Of a stretch of DNA of 64,000 nucleotides, positions 1 to 8,421 are shown one piece after another. The stretch is from Sorangium cellulosum So0157-2. Lineage in GTDB: Bacteria > Myxococcota_A > Polyangia > Polyangiales > Polyangiaceae. The notes below the pieces were generated by a model. The model saw only the letters and a program-made list of their open reading frames with translations. It was not told where the DNA came from and did not search any database. The position numbers and the translations under genes are program-made. Each line of letters starts with the position of its first letter. Within the stretch, counting starts at the first letter, position 1. The stretch is taken from contig NC_021658.1 in the NCBI RefSeq assembly GCF_000418325.1, positions 2,480,001 to 2,544,000 on the forward strand. The letters are read 5' to 3'.

Positions 1-958
1 TGACCGCGTTGAAGGGGTCGATGCGCCCCGGGCCGTTGTCGGCCCGGAGGTCCATCCAGTCGAACGCCCCGGCGCTCCCCCGCTTCTTCAGCTCGACGAG
101 GAGGATCCGGTAGATCGCCTGCTCGCGGGCGGTGAGCGGGGCGGCCCCTTCCTCGGCGAGCGCGGCGTCGATCTCCTGGATGAGCCGGTCGCCGGTCATG
201 CGCTCGTCCTGGAAGGCGCGCGCGAAGAAGCGCTTGAACCCCTGCAGGTCGGCGGTGTGGTTCGGCATCCCGTCGACGTAGACCGGCTCGCCGCGCTCGT
301 TCAGGTACTCGCCGCGGTGGCAGCCCGAGCAGTTGATGGCGACGCGCTTCAGCGCGAAGCGGGTGCGCAAGAGCGGGATGTTCAGGGTGGAGTCGGCGAG
401 GAAGAGCCCGCGGCCCACCGGCCGAGACGCGTAATAGGCGGCGTCGTCGGCGCCGAAGCCGAAGCGGTCGTAGCCGCGCCCCTTGAACTCGTCGTCGAAG
501 ATCTTCGGCATGACGCGGAAGATCCAGTAGGGGACGCCGCCGCCGAACTCGGTGCCCGTGGCGCCGTAACGGAAGCGCCACACGATGTCCTCGGGGTCGA
601 TCTCCTCCACGCCGGGCGCGAGCTGCTCCTTCGGAATGGCTTCTTCCGAAGGGAGGCGGAGGTCGACCGCGACCGTCGCGTCGAGCTGCCCTGGCCGGAA
701 GACAAGGACGGTGAGCAGCACGAGGAAGGTGACGAGCGGGATGCAGAAGGCGGCGCGGCTCGTGCTCAGCCAGCCCGCGGCGCCCGTGACGAGCTGCCGG
801 ATCCAGGCGCCGTACTTGCCGGCGCCGCGGGGGGCGACGTCGATCTCTCCCGGCTGCGGGGGGGAGCTGTCGATCAGGGTGCGGGACACCTGTTCGTATT
901 GCCGGAGGGTCAGGGGGGACATGCTGCTCGGAATCATGCGATCGTCGTCGGTGGGCAT
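1..958 (-). CDS. c-type cytochrome, peroxidase/RoxA-like (3' end off the window)
   Basis: A minus-strand reading frame stays open from an ATG at 958 to the left edge, so the C-terminus is missing. AGGAG sits about 8 nt upstream of the ATG. The product has a roughly 65-residue cytoplasmic N-terminus, one hydrophobic segment (about residues 70-90, around AFCIPLVTFLVLLTVLVF), then an extracytoplasmic part with a haem-binding CSGCH motif near residue 220. The phrase GPGRIDPFNAV near the visible end resembles the distal part of di-haem cytochrome c peroxidase and RoxA-like proteins, so a second CxxCH may lie outside the window. An inner-membrane-anchored periplasmic redox protein is the likely role; the substrate cannot be told. 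No partner gene is visible to the right. Confidence 0.7.
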   Translation of the reverse strand, partial: MPTDDDRMIPSSMSPLTLRQYEQVSRTLIDSSPPQPGEIDVAPRGAGKYGAWIRQLVTGAAGWLSTSRAAFCIPLVTFLVLLTVLVFRPGQLDATVAVDLRLPSEEAIPKEQLAPGVEEIDPEDIVWRFRYGATGTEFGGGVPYWIFRVMPKIFDDEFKGRGYDRFGFGADDAAYYASRPVGRGLFLADSTLNIPLLRTRFALKRVAINCSGCHRGEYLNERGEPVYVDGMPNHTADLQGFKRFFARAFQDERMTGDRLIQEIDAALAEEGAAPLTAREQAIYRILLVELKKRGSAGAFDWMDLRADNGPGRIDPFNAV

Positions 959-1671
959 CGCGGTGCTCTCCTTGGCAGCGCGGGCGAGCGCGGCTGCGGT
1001 CCTGCGGGGACCGCGCCGGGCGGCACGCCTCGGCCAGCAGGGGGCGCGGCGCCACGGGCGCGCCACGCTGCGTCGTCTGCTTCGCCCCAAGCACGGCGTG
1101 GGCCACCGAACTGTCAGCGAAAATGTCGGGGTTTGCTGGGGAATCCGGGGGGTGCGAGCGCACGGAGCGCACGTGCACGCACGCACGGACCCGCACGGTG
1201 CTCTGTCCAGAGGGCCTCCGGACAGGGCGCGTCGCCGGCGCGAGTGTCAGCGGGCGTACTCTCCGCCTCGGTCCGGCGCGCCCCGAGCGCCGTCCTCCTC
1301 GGTCCCTCGTCGACTCCAGCCCTCTTCGGAGGCGCGTCGCCCCCTCGCCGAGCGTCTCCCGCGGCTCCGGGGAGCGGCGCGGGCGGCGCGGGCGGCGGGC
1401 GCGCGGCGCCGCCGTGCGTCCGGGCCGGCGTCCGGGCGCCGGTCCCCTGGGCGTACGAAACCAGCGTCAACGACGCCGGGGCGCCGGCGAAGAGGAGAGT
1501 GACCCCGCAGAACGGCGGAGGCGCTGATGGTTCATCGATTCGTGTCAGGGCTTGGCTCTCTCCTCCTCAATCGCGACATCGATGTTGCTCTCGCCGCCGC
1601 GGGCCGTGTGTCATCTCTCTGCGTCGGCGGCGGAGCGCCGCGCGCACCGCCGACAGGAGGAGAAGAGCCCC
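959..1671. other. intergenic, no gene recognised
   Basis: About 710 bases of very GC-rich sequence. Several reading frames are open on both strands, but they are Arg/Ala/Gly-rich compositional frames with no recognisable domain. I see no clear terminator or RNA. It presumably contains the promoter of the small gene at 1672. Confidence 0.5.
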
Positions 1672-1887
1672 ATGTGCCCTGCGTGCCTCGCGTCCCTCGG
1701 AGTGGTCCTCGCCAAGGCGGCATCGGCCGGCGCCGTGACCGCGTTCGTCGTCAAGAGGCTCCGGAACAGGAAGACCGCCGGCGTCACCGCCCCACGTCCG
1801 GGGTCCGCCATCGCGACAGGTACGGCAGGACATGAGACGCCGCGTCTCCACACGGCGCCGACGACAGACGTGGCCGCCGGTGGATGA
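1672..1887 (+). CDS. small MCPAC-type membrane protein
   Basis: A 71-residue product beginning MCPACLASLG, followed by a short hydrophobic stretch (about residues 8-26) and a basic segment (VKRLRNRK). A GGAGGAGAAGAG ribosome-binding site lies just upstream of this ATG, which is why I prefer it to the longer in-frame start at 1552. Small proteins starting MCPAC with one hydrophobic helix and a Lys/Arg-rich tail are widespread in proteobacteria and myxobacteria; their function is unknown to me. The tail here is longer and more Thr/Pro-rich than usual. It converges with the gene ending at 1971. Confidence 0.6.
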   Translation: MCPACLASLGVVLAKAASAGAVTAFVVKRLRNRKTAGVTAPRPGSAIATGTAGHETPRLHTAPTTDVAAGG

Positions 1888-1970
1888 GATCCTGGCCTCG
1901 TTCGCGACGCGTGCCGGCGAACGTGCGATGTCCGCAGCCCACAGATGCTGCTCTGGGACGAGATCGAGGC

Positions 1971-3047
1971 TCAGCCCGAGCGAGCGCGCCTCGCGTGCGC
2001 CGCGCCGGCGATCTCGGCCTCCTGCTCGACGCTCGCGTCGTCGGGCGGCTCCACCCAGGGGTGGGTGAGGCGCTCGGGGCGCACCAGCGGCACGGGCGGC
2101 CGCGGGCCCGAGGCCGCCTGGCGCGCCTCCTCGGCCGCGATCTCCAGCAGGCTCTCGCGGCTGATGCTCACCAGCTCGCAGCGCAACGCCTCGGGCATCG
2201 AGCCGGGGCGCGGCGGCTGCTGCAGCTCGGCCTCGATCGCCGCCAGGGTCTCGTGGCCCACCGACGCCATGCCCACCCGGATCTCGGGCGCCGACGACAG
2301 CGCGCCGCCGAGCTCCCGCGCGACGGCGGCGTGGCCCTCGCGGCCGAGCGCCGCCTCGCCGATGCGGAGCTCCGGCAGCGACGCTGCGGGCGCGGTCTCG
2401 GGCGGCGGGGGCGCGTCGCGGAGCGTCACCGGGCGCGCGAGCGAGCGGGGCGGCCCGCCGTTGGCCAGGAGGACCAGCCCCGCGACGGCGCTGCGCCTGG
2501 CCGGCGGCGACGGCGGCGCGGCGCGCCTCGCGGGCGACGGCGGCGGCTCGCAGACGGCCGCGGCCGCGCGGGTGGACGGCGGCGGCTCGCGGACCTCGAC
2601 GACCGGGCGGCGCGCCGAGGCAGGCGGCGCCTCCCCCCGCGGGCGCGACCGGGTGCGCCGGTGCCCCTTGTGGGCCGGCCGCGACGCCGCCGCGGCCGCC
2701 TCGTCGATGGCGCGCAGGCCGTGCTCGAGCGCGGGCCACACGCCCTGACGATCCGCCCACGTGGGCATGACCACGCAGAGGATCGCCTCGCCGGCCACGC
2801 CGAAATACACGTCGATGGGCGCCGCGCCCCCGTACGGGACCAGGTCCTCGCGCGGCAGCTCCACATGACCGAGCCGGCCCTGGCTCCCGAGGCCCAGCGC
2901 TGCCTCCACGATCCGCCTGCGGCCCTCCTCGGACATGTCGCGCGGCGCTCGCCGGGTGACGAGCCTCCCCCGCCGGGTGATCACGAAGGCGAAGTCCGCG
3001 CCCGCAGCCACGTAAGTCCGGTCCGAGATCTCGTCGAGATTCGCCAC
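1971..3047 (-). CDS. hypothetical protein: globular N-terminus, disordered repeat-bearing C-terminus
   Basis: A 358-residue protein with no signal peptide. Residues 1-120 look folded (alternating hydrophobic pattern with FAFVITRRGRLVTRR and DVYFGVAGEAILCVVMPTW), which is compatible with, but does not prove, a roadblock/LC7-like small-GTPase regulator fold. Residues 125-225 are Pro/Arg/Ala-rich and probably disordered. The C-terminal third contains three spaced copies of a roughly 20-residue motif (228-247, 257-275, 289-308) with pattern R-I/V/C-x(3-4)-L/V/I-G/S-R/H-E-x(4)-V/I/A-x-x-E. I do not recognise the family. The start is the first ATG of the frame and the gene stands alone. Confidence 0.6.
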   Translation of the reverse strand: MANLDEISDRTYVAAGADFAFVITRRGRLVTRRAPRDMSEEGRRRIVEAALGLGSQGRLGHVELPREDLVPYGGAAPIDVYFGVAGEAILCVVMPTWADRQGVWPALEHGLRAIDEAAAAASRPAHKGHRRTRSRPRGEAPPASARRPVVEVREPPPSTRAAAAVCEPPPSPARRAAPPSPPARRSAVAGLVLLANGGPPRSLARPVTLRDAPPPPETAPAASLPELRIGEAALGREGHAAVARELGGALSSAPEIRVGMASVGHETLAAIEAELQQPPRPGSMPEALRCELVSISRESLLEIAAEEARQAASGPRPPVPLVRPERLTHPWVEPPDDASVEQEAEIAGAAHARRARSG

Positions 3048-3588
3048 ATTCGCACCTTACACGATCCCGGGCGGCCGCGTCCGAGATTCGTGTCTATCCG
3101 GGTCGATCATGTCCCACACAGGAGAGAATCGAGGACGCTGATTGGAAGATTGCCAGTAGGGTGCAATCGCTGCTGCCGTCGGATCTCTCGGCCGAGGAGC
3201 CACCCGCCGCAATCACACGATGCGCGTCCATGCCATGAAAGGAGCCGTTCTTCTCGATGGCTGTGCGGCGCGACGCCGGGTCGCGCTCGGCGTCGAGGCG
3301 CTCTCCCATCGCAGCGCCGTCCAAGGCCTCGACTTCTGGGGTCGTATCGAGGGCGCCGCCTCCACGTACTCCGGTCTCCCGTGCGAGGGAGGCGCCATGC
3401 GGCCATGACCCGCGGATGGACGTCCTCGATCGCGGCGAGCGACCCCCGCAGGCCGTGCGGCGCGTCCAGCGGGCACGGTGCGCCCGCGCGCGTCCGCCCG
3501 GCCGCGCGGCCGCGCTCTCGGCGGCCCTGGCGGCGCCGGCGAGCGCCCGACCCCTGCTGCTCCCGCCCACGTCGGCTATGCTCCCGCC
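3048..3588. other. intergenic, no gene recognised
   Basis: About 540 bases between the divergently read hypothetical gene and the ABC operon. Open frames on both strands here are Arg-rich and lack domains. I see no RNA gene or repeat. Confidence 0.45.
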
Positions 3589-4524
3589 GTGCTCGCCATC
3601 GAAGCCGCCGCGCTCCGCAAGACCTACGCGGGCCTCTTCCGGCGGGAGGGCCACCTGGCCCTGGCCGGCCTCGATCTCGCCATCCCCCGCGGCGCCGCGT
3701 TCGGCCTCCTCGGCCCGAACGGCGCCGGCAAGACCACCTTCATCAAGACCTTGCTCGGCGTCGTCCGCCCCACCTCCGGCGTCGTCCGCGTCCTCGGCGG
3801 CGCCCCCGAGGACCGCGCCGTCCGCGCCCGCATCGGCTATCTCCCCGAGCGCCTCCACCTCCCGCACGCCCTCACGCCCGTCGCCTTCCTCGCCAGCGTT
3901 GCCCGGCTCAAGCGCCTCTCGATGACCGAGGCCGCGCTCCTCCGCGACCTCGCCCGCGTCGGCCTCCGCGACAGCGCAGAGCGCCGCATCGGCGGCTTCT
4001 CCAAGGGGATGAAGCAGCGCCTCGGCCTCGCCGCGGCCCTGCTCGGCGCGCCCGACCTGCTCGTCCTCGACGAGCCCACCGACGGCATCGACCCCCTCGG
4101 CCGCGCCGAGATCCGCCGCATCCTCACCGAGGAGCGCGCCCGCGGCGCCACCCTCTTCCTCAACTCGCACCTGCTCTCCGAGACCGAGCGCGTCTGCGAC
4201 CGCATCGGCATCCTCGCCGGCGGCCGCCTCGTCCGCGAGGGCGCCCTCGAGGCCCTCTGCGGCAGCGCCACGCGCTTCCGCGTCCGCTTCGCGCCCGGCT
4301 GCGACCCGGCCGCGCTCGCCCCGCTCGGCTTCGTCGCCCGCGACGCCGAGGGCGCCTTCACCTGCGACGCCGGGAGCCCCGAGGACCTCAACGCCCTGCT
4401 CGACGGCGCCCGCGCCCGGGGCGCCCTGCTCCTCGAGCTCGCCCGCGACATGCGCGACCTCGAGGACGTCCTCGCCGAGGCCCTCGGGGCGCAGGGCAGG
4501 TCGAGCTCCGGAGGACCGTCGTGA
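3589..4524 (+). CDS. ABC transporter ATP-binding protein
   Basis: A 311-residue nucleotide-binding subunit of an ABC-2/CcmA/NatA-like transporter. Visible motifs are Walker A (GPNGAGKTT, about residues 41-49), Q-loop region, a variant signature (GGFSKGMKQR), Walker B (LLVLDEPTDG) and the switch histidine (LNSHLLSE). A C-terminal extension of about 90 residues follows, as is common in this class. I chose the GTG at 3589 (VLAIEAAALRKTYAG) because the 37 codons upstream encode Arg/Pro-rich sequence not found in the family. It overlaps the permease gene by 4 bases (GTGA), indicating translational coupling. The transported substrate is not indicated. Confidence 0.88.
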   Translation: MLAIEAAALRKTYAGLFRREGHLALAGLDLAIPRGAAFGLLGPNGAGKTTFIKTLLGVVRPTSGVVRVLGGAPEDRAVRARIGYLPERLHLPHALTPVAFLASVARLKRLSMTEAALLRDLARVGLRDSAERRIGGFSKGMKQRLGLAAALLGAPDLLVLDEPTDGIDPLGRAEIRRILTEERARGATLFLNSHLLSETERVCDRIGILAGGRLVREGALEALCGSATRFRVRFAPGCDPAALAPLGFVARDAEGAFTCDAGSPEDLNALLDGARARGALLLELARDMRDLEDVLAEALGAQGRSSSGGPS

Positions 4525-5357
4525 AGACCGTCCTCGCCGTCGCGCTCGACCTCGTCCGCGAGGCCGCCTCGCGCCGGTGGTTCCTCGCCCTCGGCGCCGG
4601 CATCACGCTCCTGCTCGGCGTCGCCGGCCTCACCCTGCGCATGGACGTCGTCGACGGCGCCCTCGCCGCCACGCGCCTCTTCGGCCAGGTCGTCCCCACC
4701 GACATCCGGTCCGTCGACGTCGCCCTCCGGCCCATCTTCCGGGCGGCGGCGTACGTCATCTTCTACGGCGGCCTCGGCTTCGGCGTCCTCGCCTGCGCCG
4801 ACTTCGCCCCGAGCCTGCTCGCGCCCGGCCGCATCGAGCACCTCCTCGCGCTCCCCGTCCAGCGCTGGGAGCTGCTCGCCGGCACCTTCCTCGGCGTGCT
4901 CGCCCTCGCCCTGGCCGGCGCGCTCTACGGCGCGGGCGGCTTCACGCTCCTGCTCGCCGTGAAGACCGGCGTCTTCACGCTGCGCCCCGTCCTCGCCGCC
5001 TTCCTCGCGAGCGTCACCTTCGCCGCCCTCTACGGCGCCATGCTCGCCGTCGCCGTGTTCGCGCGCAGCGCCGCGCTCTCCGCCGCCACGGGCGGCGCCC
5101 TCTTCGTCGCGGGCATCGTCGCCGGCTACCGCGAGCGCCTCTCGAGCTTCTTCGAGGCCGGCGCCCCCCGCGCGCTCTTCCGCGCCGTCACCGCGCTCCT
5201 GCCGCGCGTCTCCACGCTGGCCGACACCTCCGCCGAGCTCGCCGCCTCGGCGCCCGTCGCGGCGCTCGATCTCGCGAGCCAGCTCGCGGGGATCGCCGTC
5301 TTCGGCCTCGCCGCGGTCGCCTTCGGCATCTGGGGCTTCGAACAGAAGGACTTTTGA
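4521..5357 (+). CDS. ABC-2 type transporter permease
   Basis: A 278-residue integral membrane protein with about six hydrophobic segments (for example around residues 18-38, 75-95, 115-150, 160-200 and the C-terminus). It starts at a GTG overlapping the ATPase stop codon and is followed 5 bases later by the next gene. The lengths and arrangement fit the membrane half of a two-gene ABC exporter. The second segment group contains a stretch typical of ABC-2 permeases (RIEHLLALPVQRWELL, the recurring coupling-helix region). Substrate unknown. Confidence 0.8.
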   Translation: MKTVLAVALDLVREAASRRWFLALGAGITLLLGVAGLTLRMDVVDGALAATRLFGQVVPTDIRSVDVALRPIFRAAAYVIFYGGLGFGVLACADFAPSLLAPGRIEHLLALPVQRWELLAGTFLGVLALALAGALYGAGGFTLLLAVKTGVFTLRPVLAAFLASVTFAALYGAMLAVAVFARSAALSAATGGALFVAGIVAGYRERLSSFFEAGAPRALFRAVTALLPRVSTLADTSAELAASAPVAALDLASQLAGIAVFGLAAVAFGIWGFEQKDF

Positions 5358-5362
5358 GATCC

Positions 5363-6427
5363 ATGCGCCACCGAGCCTGGCTCCTCGCTGCGGTCCTCCT
5401 CCTCGGCCTCGCCGCGTGGCTCATGTCGCGCGGCGACGTCGAGGCGACGTCCCCGAAGAAGAAGGCGCGCGTGGAGTTCCCGCGCCGCCCGCGGGAGCCC
5501 GAGCTCGAGCGCAGCCGCCGCCGCCGCACGCTGCCGCCGCCGGTGCTCGGCCCGAGCGCGGCGCCGAGGCCCTCGCGCGACCCGCTGCTGACGGCGCTGC
5601 CCACGGACAGGGCCACGTCGGCCGTCGTCTTCGAGGCGAGCGCCATCAAGGAGTCGCCGGCCGGCAAGCTCTGGCTCGACTGCATGCTCGCGAAGCTCGA
5701 GATGGATAGCTTCGAGGAGATCGAGGACGAGTTCGGGATCGACGTGCTCGAGGACATCGACCGGATCGCGGCGACGTCGGGGCCCCTCGTGGTGGTGTCG
5801 GGCCAGTTCCCGTCGGCGCGCTTCGATTCCCTGCCGCGGAGCCGCCGCGCGTACGGCGCGCGGGGGGCGCTGTTCGAGGAGGAGGAGGGGCGCGCGCCGG
5901 TGTTCGGCCGCTGGGGCGACGGCCTCCTGCTCGTCGGCAGGGACGCGGAGGCGGTCGAGGCCGCGATCGACAGGCTGGAGGACAAGGTGGCGCCCGCGCC
6001 GCCGCTGATCCCCGAGTGGGCGAGCTATGGAGATGCGTACGGGGTGCTCTCGGCCGATGACGTGGCGGAGCTCCTCGAGGGGAGCGAGCCGGACATCGCC
6101 GAGCGGCTGCGCGGCGCGGTGGGCCAGGTGGAGCTGCACGTCGACGCGTCGGAGGACGTCGCGATCGTGGCCGACGTGACGGGGCCCGTGGCGGCCGACG
6201 TGGACGATCTCGGCAAGACGCTCGGGACCGCGCTCTCGCTGGCCCGGCTGAAGGCGCAGTCGGACGGGGAGGAGCAGCTCATCGAGCTGCTCGACCTGGC
6301 GCGGGTGAGCCCGCGCAACGGGCGCTTCTCGATGGATCTCGCGCTGCCGCTGCCGATGATCCAGAAGGCGATGGGCCGCTGCGTGGAGCGCCGGAGGGAC
6401 GGCGGGGCGCCGGATGGCGAGCCGTAA
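5363..6427 (+). CDS. exported or membrane-anchored protein of unknown function
   Basis: A 354-residue product with an N-terminal membrane segment (about residues 4-22), a short basic/Pro-rich linker (25-75) and a soluble acidic domain. The domain pattern (FEASAIKESPAGKLW..., GLLLVGRDAEAVEAAIDRLED, VELHVDASEDVAIVADVTG) is of the kind seen in extracytoplasmic proteins that compare per-residue errors, but I do not recognise a named family. It lies 5 bases downstream of the ABC permease and is probably co-transcribed, so it may be an accessory envelope factor of that transporter (inference). Confidence 0.65.
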   Translation: MRHRAWLLAAVLLLGLAAWLMSRGDVEATSPKKKARVEFPRRPREPELERSRRRRTLPPPVLGPSAAPRPSRDPLLTALPTDRATSAVVFEASAIKESPAGKLWLDCMLAKLEMDSFEEIEDEFGIDVLEDIDRIAATSGPLVVVSGQFPSARFDSLPRSRRAYGARGALFEEEEGRAPVFGRWGDGLLLVGRDAEAVEAAIDRLEDKVAPAPPLIPEWASYGDAYGVLSADDVAELLEGSEPDIAERLRGAVGQVELHVDASEDVAIVADVTGPVAADVDDLGKTLGTALSLARLKAQSDGEEQLIELLDLARVSPRNGRFSMDLALPLPMIQKAMGRCVERRRDGGAPDGEP

Positions 6428-6516
6428 CCGCGCTGGTGCGGCGTGCATGGAGCGGCCGGATCCAGGTGGGTGGCCGGCGGAGGATCGTGCCGCCGGCCAG
6501 CACCCCCCGGCCGTTA

Positions 6517-6530
6517 TCCGTTATAACGGA
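6517..6530. promoter_or_regulatory. perfect 14-bp palindrome TCCGTTATAACGGA
   Basis: A perfect dyad 46 bases upstream of the carbonic anhydrase start, overlapping the 5' side of its promoter. Near-identical boxes occur at 11773-11786 and 19295-19308. A dimeric regulator site is the simplest reading, but no regulator is assigned. Confidence 0.4.
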
Positions 6531-6538
6531 TGAATTGC

Positions 6539-6569
6539 TTGACAGGAGCCCCCTCGCGGCGTCGACAAT
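6539..6569 (+). promoter_or_regulatory. sigma-70-like promoter for the carbonic anhydrase gene
   Basis: TTGACA at 6539-6544 and GACAAT at 6564-6569, spacer 19 (long). The -10 box ends 6 bases before the ATG at 6576, so the transcript would start at or next to the start codon and carry little or no leader. Confidence 0.45.
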
Positions 6570-6575
6570 GGGGCC

Positions 6576-7079
6576 ATGAGCGTCATCGACGAGCTGCTCC
6601 GCGCCAACGAGGCCTACGCGTCCAAGTTCACCAAGGGTTCTTTGCCCCTGCCGCCAGGCCGCAAGGTCGCGATCGTGGCGTGCATGGACGCGCGCCTCGA
6701 CCCGGCGCGCGCGCTCGGGCTCGAAGAGGGGGACGCCCACGTCATCCGCAATGCGGGCGGGCGCGTCGTGGAGGCGCTGCGGAGCCTCGCCATCAGCCAG
6801 ACCCTCCTCGGCACCGAGGCGGTGGTCATCGTCCACCATTCCGACTGCGGGATGCTCACGTTCACCGACGCGGACATCCGTGGAAAGCTGCGGCAGACCC
6901 TCTCGGCGGACGCCGATCACGTGGCCTTCCTGCCGTTCTCGGATCTGGACGCGTCGGTCCGCGACGATATCGCGATCTACCGGAGCTCGCCGCTCGTGCG
7001 AAAGGACATCCCCGTCCGTGGGTTTGTTTACGACGTCCGCACCGGGCGGCTGCGCGAGGTCGAGGCGAGCCGCGCGTAG
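6576..7079 (+). CDS. beta-class carbonic anhydrase
   Basis: A 167-residue cytoplasmic enzyme interconverting CO2 and bicarbonate. The zinc ligands are visible: C36-x-D38-x-R40 (ACMDARLD), H88 and C91 (HHSDCGM), with the Asp-Arg dyad formed by D38 and R40. The length is that of the short subclass resembling Rv1284 of Mycobacterium rather than plant-type enzymes. It has its own promoter and a conserved-looking palindrome upstream, and no operon partner; the next gene is convergent. No Shine-Dalgarno sequence stands out, in line with a leaderless transcript. Confidence 0.9.
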   Translation: MSVIDELLRANEAYASKFTKGSLPLPPGRKVAIVACMDARLDPARALGLEEGDAHVIRNAGGRVVEALRSLAISQTLLGTEAVVIVHHSDCGMLTFTDADIRGKLRQTLSADADHVAFLPFSDLDASVRDDIAIYRSSPLVRKDIPVRGFVYDVRTGRLREVEASRA

Positions 7080-7123
7080 GCCAGGCGGCGCGTCGACAAG
7101 GCGGGTCGTCAGCAATCGACGCG

Positions 7124-7696
7124 TCAGGAGCGAAACACCCGTGAGACGGGCTCGCCGATCAGCGCGGCGAGGATCCGCTCGCCGTCGGGCCATGGCCCGA
7201 AGCCGGCGTCGGTGTTGATGTGCCCGCACGGCCCAGCGTGGATGAGCTGGCTCCCCCAGGCGCGCGCGAAGGCCTCGGCTCGTTCCGGGGTGCAGTAGGG
7301 ATCGTTCGCGCTCGCGACGACCGCCGAGGGGAACGGGAGCCTGACCCTGGGCAAGGGGTGGAACGTCGACGCGTCGCGCGGATGGCTCGGAGACTCGGTG
7401 TCGGCCGGCGCGACGAGCAGCGCGGCGCGCACGGGCCGCGCGCCCGACGCCCCCCAGTGGACCACCGTGCTCACACCGCAGCTGTGCGCGATCAGCACCG
7501 GAGGAGCGGCGCTGTCGGCGACCGCCCGGTCGAGCGCATCCACCCACGCGCGCCGGTCGGGATGATCCCAGTCGGGCATCTCCACGCGGCGCGCGAAAGG
7601 GAGCTTCTGCTCCCAGAGCGTCTGCCAGTGGCGAGGCCCCGAGCCGGAATAACCAGGAACCATGAGCAGCGGCGGCATCATGCGACTATCTTCCAC
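7124..7696 (-). CDS. RBBP9/YdeN-family serine hydrolase
   Basis: A 190-residue alpha/beta hydrolase of the short RBBP9/YdeN family. It opens with the family pattern VPGYSGSGPRHWQTLWE; the nucleophile elbow reads AHSCG (Ser near residue 72), the acidic residue lies in ASANDPYC and the catalytic His in GPCGHINTDAGFG. Substrates of this family are poorly known (esterase activity in some members). The start at 7696 gives a 6-residue extension before MMPPLL; the Met at residue 6 or 7 is an alternative. It converges with the carbonic anhydrase gene. Confidence 0.85.
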   Translation of the reverse strand: MEDSRMMPPLLMVPGYSGSGPRHWQTLWEQKLPFARRVEMPDWDHPDRRAWVDALDRAVADSAAPPVLIAHSCGVSTVVHWGASGARPVRAALLVAPADTESPSHPRDASTFHPLPRVRLPFPSAVVASANDPYCTPERAEAFARAWGSQLIHAGPCGHINTDAGFGPWPDGERILAALIGEPVSRVFRS

Positions 7697-7878
7697 CTGG
7701 CGCGCCCGGGCGTGAAGCGCTATGGACGTCGCTCTGGGTGCGCAGGGGCGCCCTCCCCGCCGGAAAGAAGCCTTTCACCCTGCAACGCGACGATCGCGGG
7801 TCACCTCGCACCGTCATGAGCACGTCGAGATCCTCGGGCCGAGGGAGCGGGCAGCGGCCGATTCGAGAGGAGACGTCC

Positions 7879-8421
7879 ATGATCGATCCCGTTCGCGAGC
7901 TGAAGATCCGCGCCGAGCTGCTGCACAAGCGGCTCGCGTCGAACGACGCCCAGGCGCGCTCGCGCCTGCGCGCGCTGCCCGAGCTCGTGCGCGCCGACGA
8001 GGCCGCGCTCGCCGCGGCCGTCCCCGGCATCCGTCGCAAGCATTGCCTCGCCGTGGTCGCGCGCGAGTGCGGCTTCTCGAGCTGGGAGCGCGCGCGCCTC
8101 GCCCTCGCGGGAGAGCCCGGCGCGCCCGAGCTCGGCGCCTTGCTCTACGGCCGGGATGCCGGCGTGCTGCACCACTGGTTCACGACCTACGACGAGGCGC
8201 GCGCTCACCTCGAGGCGCTGCCGCAGGCGCCGCGCAGCTATCTCCTCACGTACAAGCGCCACTTCTTCGTCGCCGATCGCGCGTTCGTCGCGTCGCTCGG
8301 GCTCGATCCCGACGACCCGGACTGGCGGGCGATCGGATGGGACTGGGCGCGGCCCGCCGACCTCGCCGCGCGGAGCCGCCTCTACGCGAAGCGGCTCGCC
8401 GCGACGCGGGGGACGGCATGA
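7879..8421 (+). CDS. conserved protein of unknown function
   Basis: A 180-residue soluble protein that starts at an ATG preceded by GAGGAGA. The N-terminal half contains a helix-rich segment ending IRRKHCLAVVARECGFSSWERARLAL, a pattern I know from uncharacterised proteobacterial proteins and from N-termini of some ankyrin-repeat proteins. The C-terminal half (HHWFTTYDEARAHLEALPQAPRSYLLTYKRHFFV) looks like a small alpha/beta domain. Its stop overlaps the start of the kinase-like gene (ATGA), so the two are translationally coupled and may act together. Confidence 0.65.
   Translation: MIDPVRELKIRAELLHKRLASNDAQARSRLRALPELVRADEAALAAAVPGIRRKHCLAVVARECGFSSWERARLALAGEPGAPELGALLYGRDAGVLHHWFTTYDEARAHLEALPQAPRSYLLTYKRHFFVADRAFVASLGLDPDDPDWRAIGWDWARPADLAARSRLYAKRLAATRGTA

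Noticed and set aside
257..1738. 493-residue plus-strand open frame
   Set aside because: It is antisense to the cytochrome gene, whose strand has the CxxCH motif, membrane helix and ribosome-binding site.
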